A stretch of DNA of 41,356 nucleotides from Verrucomicrobiia bacterium (lineage in GTDB: Bacteria > Verrucomicrobiota > Verrucomicrobiia > Verrucomicrobiales > Akkermansiaceae), in the NCBI GenBank assembly GCA_030432565.1, contig JAUIGV010000041.1:1-41356 (forward strand), written 5' to 3'. Both the position numbers and the translations under genes were made by a program. This document shows, piece by piece, positions 23,841 through 31,178 of the stretch. The notes beneath the pieces are model-generated. The model did no database searches. It was not told the origin of the DNA and saw only the letters and a list, made by a program, of their open reading frames with translations. The number at the start of each line of letters is the position of its first letter. Positions within the stretch are counted from its first letter, which is position 1.

Positions 23841-24629
23841 TCAGGATTCCTTGTTTTCGTGGTTGGTGTACCGACCGATGAGCGGATATTGCTCTAGCTC
23901 GAGGACGCTGCCGGTGACGGGGCGGCTTGCTTTGGACGCCCAGTAGACGGCGGCTTCGGCGATTTGTTCGGGCTTAAGAATTCCACCGGAGGGAGCGGCG
24001 TATTCGGGTAGTGTTTCGGGCCAGTCTTCGGGGAGACCGTCGTCGAGTTTGACCTGATATTCGTTTTCGGTGAGGGTCCAGCCAACGTTGAGTTGGTTAA
24101 AGCGAACCTTGTCCACACCGTGGGCGTCGGCAAGGTTTCGGGTCATGGTCATGAGTCCTCCCTTGCTGACGGAGTAAGCCAGCATGTTGGCTTGTCCGCA
24201 GTGGGCGAGAACGCTGCCGATGTTGACAACACAGCCCTCACTTTCTTTGAGAGCGGGAAAGAGGTTTCGGATGAGCTGGATCGGGGCGCGCAGGTTAACC
24301 GCGATGATGCGATCGAAGAAGTCGACGTCGGTATCTTTGAGGTGGCCTCGGGTTGTAAACGCGGCGTTATTGACGAGGCAGTCGAGCCGACCGAAGCAGG
24401 CGAGAGCTTCTTTGGCGATTTGCGCCGGGCCTTCGGGGGCTTGCAGGTCTCCTTGAACGAAGGCGGAGTGGTCAAAACCGAGTTCCTCGCGAAGGGCATT
24501 GGCTCGTTCGACGTTGCGTCCGTGGAGAATGACCTTGGCCCCTTCTTTGACAAAGAGGCGGGCCATGGCGGCACCGATCCCGGTAGTGCTGCCGGTGATA
24601 AGGATGACTTGGTCCTGGAGTCTCATCAT
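23841..24629 (-). CDS. Short-chain dehydrogenase/reductase
   Basis: 262 residues of classical SDR. The nucleotide-binding 'LITGSTTGIGAAMARLF' (T-G-x3-G-x-G), 'LHGRN' after strand 2 (Arg suggests NADP or NAD tolerance), 'GDLQAPEG', 'LDCLVNNAAFTTRG', the catalytic 'VVNIGSVLAHCGQANMLAYSVSKGG' (Ser, Tyr and Lys of the S-Y-x3-K triad) and 'VRFNQLNVGWTLTENE' are all present. Substrate is unknown; sugar or sugar-acid dehydrogenases of this size are common in polysaccharide-degrading bacteria. The start codon overlaps the stop of the S9 peptidase (24626-24629), so translation is probably coupled. The ORF begins ATG-ATG; either Met is possible. Cytoplasmic. It lies 13 bp from the end of the transposase gene, on the opposite strand. 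Confidence 0.92.
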   Translation of the reverse strand: MMRLQDQVILITGSTTGIGAAMARLFVKEGAKVILHGRNVERANALREELGFDHSAFVQGDLQAPEGPAQIAKEALACFGRLDCLVNNAAFTTRGHLKDTDVDFFDRIIAVNLRAPIQLIRNLFPALKESEGCVVNIGSVLAHCGQANMLAYSVSKGGLMTMTRNLADAHGVDKVRFNQLNVGWTLTENEYQVKLDDGLPEDWPETLPEYAAPSGGILKPEQIAEAAVYWASKASRPVTGSVLELEQYPLIGRYTNHENKES

Positions 24630-27604
24630 GATTTCGCTTTCTTCTTTGAATCGGATCGTCTGCGTTTTTTTGCGGGCTTTTCTTCTTTCGGGCTGGATGC
24701 CGGTTTGCTCTCAGTTCGAGGCTGCTCTTTTTTACCCTCTTTCTCCTTTTGTCTTTCGAGAAATGATTTTCCTTCGGTAATCCATTTGGGTGCTTCCTCT
24801 CCTTTGACGTGGGTATCGAACCACTCTCGGACGCGGTAGTGATAGTCGACCATGTTTTCCTCTTTCCGAAGACTGTGGTTTTCTCCGGGGTAGACGAGCA
24901 TGACGAGGTTGTCTTTTCCAGCCCAGCGGGCCGCGTTGTACATCTGCACTCCTTGTCCCCAGTCAACGGCGCCATCTTTGTCGCCAAAGGCGATGAGGAG
25001 CGGGGTTTTCAGGTCGTCGAGTCCGTGGATGGGCGAGTTGCGGATATAGTTCTCAGGGTCCTGCCAGAAGGGTTTGTCCATCCGGCCTTGTGACTGGGTG
25101 AAGATTGCGGCATTTGTTTGGCCGGAGTTCCAATAGACGCTGACTGACATGCTCATCATATTGGTAAGCGGGGCGCCCGCCACTCCGGCAGCGAAGAGGT
25201 CGCTTCGCGTGACAATGAAGGCGGTTTGGTAAGCTCCCCATGAGTGACCGACCAGGCCGACTTTGTCTTCGTCCACCATGCCGGTTTTGAGGACCTCGTT
25301 GACGGCGGGAACAACGCACTCGAGAGCGGAGATTCCTGGTTCCTGAGGACGGTAAACGATATCGGGCTGAAAGACGAAATATCCTTCGGCGGAGAAGACG
25401 GCAGGGTTGTAGGGATGTTTTTCACTTGGAACTTCATAGCGATGGAGTCCCTGGGATCGCTTCTCGTAGATGTAAACGACCATGGGATATTTCTTTCCGG
25501 CCCGGTAGTTTGCCGGGTAGCGAAGGGAGCCCTGAAGTTTGACGCCGTGCTCGTTTTCAAAATCGATCAATTCGGTCCGTCCCCAGTGGTATTGCTTTTG
25601 GAAGGGGTTGGTTTTGGAGATTTGCTTCGGTTGGGTGAGCTCCGGACCGGAGACGAAAATATCGGGTGAATCGTTCCCGCTTTCAATCGTCAGGAGATAG
25701 CGGTCGGCGCTTTCCGCACGGGTGAGTGAGCTGATCATTTTGTCTTCCCAGATTAAGATCTCGACAGGCCTCTTTGCGGTCATGCCTGCCAGCTTGGCGT
25801 ATCCCGATTTCTTGGTAACTTCGCCATACAGGGCCAGGTAAAGCGATTGCCCGGGGGCGAGCATGCCCTCGTTTTCCTTAAGGAAGCTTGCCTGGGAAAG
25901 ACGATATCGGATCCGATCCTTGCGACCATCCGTGAGTCGGCGGGCGGCTGATCCATCCGGCTTGATGAGCCAGAGATCGTAGCGATCATAAATGAGGAAC
26001 GCAGAGGAATCCTTGAGCCAGACCCCTTGACCGTATGGACGTTTTTCAACGGCGAGGGTGTCGTCTTCTTCGTCAGAGAATTGAACGTCCAGATCCTTGC
26101 TGAGGTGAATCTCTTTGTCTGACTCCAGATTGCGGGACCAAAGTTGGCCATCGCGCATGTAGAGAAGGTGCCGGCCGTCGGGGCTTGTGGATAAGGTATA
26201 CTTGACCGCTTCCAGAATCTTTTTTCGGTCGCCGCTTTTCGTATCAATTTCGTAGATGTCCTGAAGTCGAGGCCCAAACATGGCGGTCTCTTCATGCGGA
26301 GTGCGATCGAAGCCAATTGCCCGCAATCCTTTCCGGGTCATGGCAATGCCTTCGGTCAAGTCATTGCCCAATTGAACCAATGTCCCTTCCTTGAGCCACC
26401 ATATAGCTTTTCGGGCAGGATTCTTTTGGGAGGAGGCCAACCTTTTTTGCAGAGGCATGATCTCGGTGTCCTTGGTGTGCCAGACCTCGACGTTTGACTT
26501 TGCCTGGAGGGTGTCGCGAAGCGTCTTTTCTTTTGCCTCTTCCTCCTTCTTGGGCTCGGGGTTCTTGGCTGGTTCCGCCTTCTTTGAATCTTCTTTCCCG
26601 GGCTCTTCAGCAGATTTGGGTTTCAAGGCCTTGGGTTGATTCTCCCACTCTTTTAGATCGCAATAAATTGCCTTGCCGTCCACCGACCACGTGATCCGTC
26701 CGGCGGGGAGAAACATGTCGGCTGAGAATGATTGATCCTTCGTGTGCTCGTAGAGGTGCTTCTTCGGTTTCTTGTTTCCGACTCCGGTCCAGGCAACCAG
26801 AGTGTGTGAGACGTCTTCCTTCTCGGCGTGCGCCATTTCGCGCATCACCGCGAGATCGAGTGAGTCCTTTCGCCATTGAAGTGACTTGTATTCCTGTTCG
26901 CTCGATTCCAGAGTGCGCAGAATTCCGGTTTCGGGTGAAAAAATCTGGAGAGAGTTGCTGATGCCAGGTGAGTCGATGGCCATGGCTAGGTGAGAGCCGG
27001 AGTCGCTCCAGGCATGCTGGGTGACATTTCCCAAGGTGGTATCAGTTTTGTCGGCGAGGTTCCGGACAATGAGGGCTTTTCCCGGAGACTTTCCTGCGAT
27101 CTCGATGGCGGCGAACCGGCTGTCATCACTAAAGTGGAATGAGGTCACATTCTTGAATGTCGTCGTCTCTTTGGTGGTCAGATTGCGGAGGTGGATGGTT
27201 TCTCCGGGTGGTTTGTCCTTTTGTTCTTTTTTGGCTTCTGCCGGTGACTTTCCGATGGTGACGGCAAGCCATGTGCTGTCATTCGAAAAGACCGGGCGCA
27301 TGCCATGCTGATAGGCTTCGACCTCGGGCATCTTTTTACCCTTCAGTTGATGGAGGTGCAGCGTCCGTTCGTCGTCGACGCGGGTGACCCCATAAATCAG
27401 CCATTTGCCATTTGCCGAGATCTTGCGGTTACCCGAATCAAGTCGTTCCCAACGAGCGTAGTCGGCAGGTTTGACGGAGGTTTTTCGCTTCCGCTTTTTT
27501 TTGGAAGTCTCTTTCTGAGGTGGTGCTTCCCTGGCTGGTTCTTCGGCGGAGACCGTGATGGGGAGGAAGCTGAGAGCGAGGAGGAGGGCAAGTGATAACC
27601 GCAT
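24626..27604 (-). CDS. Exported S9-family prolyl oligopeptidase-like peptidase
   Basis: 992 residues from the ATG at 27604; an in-frame extension to 27658 lacks a signal at the right place. The signal peptide (MRLSLALLLALSFLPITVSA) is followed by a Lys/Arg-rich linker and a long beta-propeller with repeated 'WSDSGSHLAMA', 'SFHFSDDSRFAAIEI' and 'TLSTSPDGRHLLYMRDGQLW' blades. The C-terminal alpha/beta-hydrolase starts near residue 680: 'YPMVVYIYEKRSQGLHRYEV', nucleophile 'VGLVGHSWGAYQTAF' (Ser788), 'LLIAFGDKDGAVDW' (Asp) and 'VYPGENHSLRKEENM' (His). The last ~60 residues are a basic Lys/Arg/Glu tail. The family cleaves short peptides after Pro or other residues in the periplasm. About 200 residues longer than typical S9 enzymes because of low-complexity segments, including an Ala/Lys/Glu/Pro stretch in the propeller. 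Coupled to the SDR downstream. Confidence 0.93.
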   Translation of the reverse strand: MRLSLALLLALSFLPITVSAEEPAREAPPQKETSKKKRKRKTSVKPADYARWERLDSGNRKISANGKWLIYGVTRVDDERTLHLHQLKGKKMPEVEAYQHGMRPVFSNDSTWLAVTIGKSPAEAKKEQKDKPPGETIHLRNLTTKETTTFKNVTSFHFSDDSRFAAIEIAGKSPGKALIVRNLADKTDTTLGNVTQHAWSDSGSHLAMAIDSPGISNSLQIFSPETGILRTLESSEQEYKSLQWRKDSLDLAVMREMAHAEKEDVSHTLVAWTGVGNKKPKKHLYEHTKDQSFSADMFLPAGRITWSVDGKAIYCDLKEWENQPKALKPKSAEEPGKEDSKKAEPAKNPEPKKEEEAKEKTLRDTLQAKSNVEVWHTKDTEIMPLQKRLASSQKNPARKAIWWLKEGTLVQLGNDLTEGIAMTRKGLRAIGFDRTPHEETAMFGPRLQDIYEIDTKSGDRKKILEAVKYTLSTSPDGRHLLYMRDGQLWSRNLESDKEIHLSKDLDVQFSDEEDDTLAVEKRPYGQGVWLKDSSAFLIYDRYDLWLIKPDGSAARRLTDGRKDRIRYRLSQASFLKENEGMLAPGQSLYLALYGEVTKKSGYAKLAGMTAKRPVEILIWEDKMISSLTRAESADRYLLTIESGNDSPDIFVSGPELTQPKQISKTNPFQKQYHWGRTELIDFENEHGVKLQGSLRYPANYRAGKKYPMVVYIYEKRSQGLHRYEVPSEKHPYNPAVFSAEGYFVFQPDIVYRPQEPGISALECVVPAVNEVLKTGMVDEDKVGLVGHSWGAYQTAFIVTRSDLFAAGVAGAPLTNMMSMSVSVYWNSGQTNAAIFTQSQGRMDKPFWQDPENYIRNSPIHGLDDLKTPLLIAFGDKDGAVDWGQGVQMYNAARWAGKDNLVMLVYPGENHSLRKEENMVDYHYRVREWFDTHVKGEEAPKWITEGKSFLERQKEKEGKKEQPRTESKPASSPKEEKPAKKRRRSDSKKKAKS

Positions 27605-27740
27605 GATGATTTTGTTGGGGGCGGCTTTAACGAATTTCAAGTCAGGTTGCGATCTCAAGTTCTTATTCCTTGCTTCGAAGCGGATCAGCCTTTCTCGAAT
27701 CGAACGATCCGAGGACCTGGCAGTGCCTGTTGAACTCGAG

Positions 27741-30700
27741 TTATCTCGCCACCCTGAAGAAGCGAATCAGAGGATTTTCGGAGATATCGATGACTGCTTC
27801 ATACTCTCCCGGGGTGGTTTCGGAAAATCCGGTATTGGTGGTTAAGTCGTCTGCAAATGTCTCCATCTGTTCCGAGCCGAGCATCCGCCAGTCGCTTATC
27901 CCCGGTTCTCCCCCAAAGCGGATCGTGAAATTTGATCCTCTCAATTGGGTGCCAAGGATTGAAATCGGAATTGGCTCGGTCCTTATCACGATGGTCAGAT
28001 TATTCCATTGCGCGCCAGCTCCGCCGAATGTCGATGCGTTTTCTGGTTCAACATACGCGATCAGGGTCGCGGTGTCGAAGGCACCGTTTTCCACTGTCTG
28101 CGGACTCGAGCCCAGGAAAGTGATACTCGCCAGTTCGAGACAAACCCGGAATGCGCTTTGGCTGATCTGTATCACTGATTCTCCCAAAGTGACATGGGAT
28201 AGTGCCATGCAGCGGAAGAAGGCAGCGGAACCGATCGTTTCCACTTGGTTTGGGATAACGACTGTCTGGAGTGCTTCACATTCGGTAAACGCAAGATCTC
28301 CAATGGCTTTTAGCCCGGAACCCAACTGGAGGTCGCTCAGGCTTACGCAGTATTCGAAGGCCGAGACTCCGATTCGCTCGACCTTATCAGGAATCACGAT
28401 CCTGGTTAGCCTGCCACATCGTTCGAATGCAGAGTCGCCGATTTCTGTCAGGCTCTCGGGAAGGGTGATCCGGGTGAGTGCCGAACCGGCAAAGGTGGAT
28501 GCCCGCAATGATTTTACCCCGTTCGGAATCACAATATCGGTAATTCTGCTCCCTGCAAATGCCGACCTTCCGATTTCGACAAGAGTGTCAGGAAGGTCGA
28601 CTTCAGCCAGCTGAGAACAGTCTTTAAACGCTGAACTGTAAATATGAGTCAGACATTCTCCGAAACTCACCGAGGAAATTGCAGTTCCCGCGAAGGCCGA
28701 AGCCCCAATTTTGGTGACGCTTGCGGGGATGTTTACGGTTTCAAGTGCACTGCAATCGAAAAATAGAGATGTTGGGATTTCCTCAAGGTTCGCATTAATT
28801 TGAACGCTCGAAAGGCGCCGGCATCTGAGAAATGCCGCCCCGCCCAAATCGGTGACTGTTTCTGGAATGACCAGATCTGTGAGGAAATTACACTCTCTGA
28901 ACGCATCTATTCCAATAGATTGGATCCCGTTTGGAATCGTGATTTCAGACAGGTTGAAACAACTCTCAAAGGTGGAAGCTTCGATCCTTGTAACTCCCTC
29001 CGGAATGGCGAACGTCTCCAGGGCACAGCCTTCAAATGCCGATTCTCCGATAGCAAGGGTGGAGTCCGGAAGGGCGGCTTCAGTGAGCTTGCCACAGAAG
29101 TGGAAGGCTGACTTGCCAATCTCAACAATGCCGTCTCCAAAGTCGACACGCTCGAGATTACGACATTGAGCGAAAGCTGAAGCACCGACTTTTGTGAGGC
29201 TGTCCGGGAGAGTGATGTCGACGACATAGGTGCCGGAAAACGCGAAAGGAGAGATTTGCCGGACTCCATTCGGGATCGCGACTTCTTCGATTTGCCAGCA
29301 TCCTTCGAATGCCGAATGACCGATAATTTCGAGGAAGTCTGGAAGCTCGATTTCCCCCAATCCCCAGCAATTTTGAAAGGCTGATGCTCCAAGGCCCTTT
29401 AAAGTGCCTGGAAGCCGGATGGAGGTAATTGAACTGTTCTCGTCGAACCCGCTAATACTGAGCACTGGAAGATTTTCCAATTGTGAAGGGACGAAGACAC
29501 TTCCCCGTGCGTCGTTGTGATCAACGATGAAGGCTGCGACATCACTCAATAGATATTTCAGATTCCCGGCAGTTGCCGGTGTGACCGGAGTTCCGAAGAA
29601 GGCTTTCGAACCAATCGCCTGGAGGCCACTTCCGAGCGTGAGGTTGTTGAGTGAGGTGCAGTTGGCAAACGAGGAAGCTCCAAGCTCCTTGACGCTATCA
29701 GGAATGAAAACCCGGGGCAGGTTCCCGCAGTCTTGAAAACAGGAATTGCCAATCGAGACCACGTTTGCGCCCAAAGTCAGTGAGGCGAGATTTGCACATG
29801 ACTGAAATGCCGAATGATCGATCGCAGTGATGGAGTCGGGGATGATTAGGCTGACCAAGCCGGTGCATCCTTGAAAGGTGGATGCTTCAATGATGGTGGT
29901 GTTCGCGCCAATCGGTGCTCTTGCCAAACTTGTGCAATCTTGAAAAGCGGCGGGTCCTACTTTCACGACGCTGTCCGGAATTTCGATCAATGAAAGACTG
30001 GAACAAAAGGAAAACGCCGATTCTCCGATTGATCGGACGTTTTCTCCCATCTCCACCTCGCTGAGGCTGTTGCAGTAGGAAAATGCGCTGCGCCCAATTC
30101 CTGTGACCGCGTCTGGAATGACAATAGAGGAAAAGCGGCATCCCCAAAAAGTTGAGTCACCGATCTCAGTGATTCCTTCCGGAATAACAATGCGAGTCAG
30201 GGGACTTGACGCAAAAGCTCGATCACCAATTTTTGTCACTCCCGGCGGGATTTCAAGACTACTGAGATTCCGACACCAATTGAAGGAAGCGTGACCAATT
30301 TCAGTCAAGCCGGCTGGCAGGGTGACGCTTGTCCAAAGACTGCCTGCCATTGCCGAGTCGCCAATTTTGGTCACCGGAAATCCTTCAATCGTATCAGGGA
30401 TGACGAGATCGCCCACCGAGTTAGGATCGGTGTCTATGATGGTGACCTCGTCATTTTTGATAGACCAAGTGAGACCCTCGAGTGGAGTTGCGGCTTTAAT
30501 GCCGGTGATCTGGAGATCGAACCCGAGGTCGGAGCTGGTGGCGACTACATTGTGCAGGGAAAAGGCAATGACGTGCTCGCCGGCCTCAAGGCCTTCTTCG
30601 ATGAAATAATTTGTTATTCTTACTTCATCGCCGGCGCGAATTGAACTTGCGAAATAGGTGTCCTCACCTGCGAAGTTAAACCGCTCTATCAACTCTCCAT

Positions 30701-31106
30701 TCAGATAGAGAACCCCTCCGTCGTCGGCAAAAATCTCAATTTTCAAGCGCTCGTAGTCTTCCGTCGTCGTGATCGTCTTCCTGAAGTAGGCCGAATGTCG
30801 ACTGCCTCTTGGCGGCTCTCCTATATTTGTGACGACTGGTGTAAGATCAATACTGCCATATCCGAGCATTGCAGGAGAAGGGCCCAGGAAGGGCGCTCCA
30901 TCATACTGGGACGGGGTGTGCCAGGTTTCTCGAAAGTCCGGGTCCGCGACCACCGGATCGCTGGCATCGAGGGGATGAAGGTATTCCCAGGATGATCCGA
31001 AAGGGAGAATTTGTTGCGCTCTTACGAAGCCAAAACAACAAAGAATAGCGATGAAAGTAAAAGGATAGATCCGACTCTTTGCAGAAGGATTCGAGGTGTC
31101 ATTCAT
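27741..31106 (-). CDS. Exported BspA-type leucine-rich-repeat protein
   Basis: 1121 residues from the ATG at 31106; a TTG at 31127 is less likely. After the signal peptide ('FTFIAILCCFGFVRA') comes a ~170-residue galactose-binding-like domain ('MLGYGSIDLT', 'SAYFRKTITTTEDYERLKIEI', 'DDGGVLYLNGELIERF', 'SSDLGFDLQITGI'), which resembles the insert in the metalloprotease at 35066-38221. The bulk (about 230-1030) is roughly 34 BspA/LRR_5 repeats of ~23 residues with the pattern 'IGxSAFxxCxxLxxVxIPdsV'. A C-terminal ~90-residue beta domain ends 'NPLIRFFRVAR', the FFR-type end. BspA-like proteins are surface adhesins or binding proteins. No enzyme domain. The repeat DNA is diverged enough not to form perfect tandem DNA repeats. 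Confidence 0.93.
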   Translation of the reverse strand: MNDTSNPSAKSRIYPFTFIAILCCFGFVRAQQILPFGSSWEYLHPLDASDPVVADPDFRETWHTPSQYDGAPFLGPSPAMLGYGSIDLTPVVTNIGEPPRGSRHSAYFRKTITTTEDYERLKIEIFADDGGVLYLNGELIERFNFAGEDTYFASSIRAGDEVRITNYFIEEGLEAGEHVIAFSLHNVVATSSDLGFDLQITGIKAATPLEGLTWSIKNDEVTIIDTDPNSVGDLVIPDTIEGFPVTKIGDSAMAGSLWTSVTLPAGLTEIGHASFNWCRNLSSLEIPPGVTKIGDRAFASSPLTRIVIPEGITEIGDSTFWGCRFSSIVIPDAVTGIGRSAFSYCNSLSEVEMGENVRSIGESAFSFCSSLSLIEIPDSVVKVGPAAFQDCTSLARAPIGANTTIIEASTFQGCTGLVSLIIPDSITAIDHSAFQSCANLASLTLGANVVSIGNSCFQDCGNLPRVFIPDSVKELGASSFANCTSLNNLTLGSGLQAIGSKAFFGTPVTPATAGNLKYLLSDVAAFIVDHNDARGSVFVPSQLENLPVLSISGFDENSSITSIRLPGTLKGLGASAFQNCWGLGEIELPDFLEIIGHSAFEGCWQIEEVAIPNGVRQISPFAFSGTYVVDITLPDSLTKVGASAFAQCRNLERVDFGDGIVEIGKSAFHFCGKLTEAALPDSTLAIGESAFEGCALETFAIPEGVTRIEASTFESCFNLSEITIPNGIQSIGIDAFRECNFLTDLVIPETVTDLGGAAFLRCRRLSSVQINANLEEIPTSLFFDCSALETVNIPASVTKIGASAFAGTAISSVSFGECLTHIYSSAFKDCSQLAEVDLPDTLVEIGRSAFAGSRITDIVIPNGVKSLRASTFAGSALTRITLPESLTEIGDSAFERCGRLTRIVIPDKVERIGVSAFEYCVSLSDLQLGSGLKAIGDLAFTECEALQTVVIPNQVETIGSAAFFRCMALSHVTLGESVIQISQSAFRVCLELASITFLGSSPQTVENGAFDTATLIAYVEPENASTFGGAGAQWNNLTIVIRTEPIPISILGTQLRGSNFTIRFGGEPGISDWRMLGSEQMETFADDLTTNTGFSETTPGEYEAVIDISENPLIRFFRVAR

Positions 31107-31178
31107 GTGGGGGGATGGATGTATCAAGGTTTTCTGATCCTGAGGCTTTGATAAGACTAATAAGGGTGCGCTTGAGCT

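Noticed and set aside
24093-24839. Plus-strand 248-aa frame
   Set aside because: Antisense to the SDR and the S9 peptidase, both with clear motifs.
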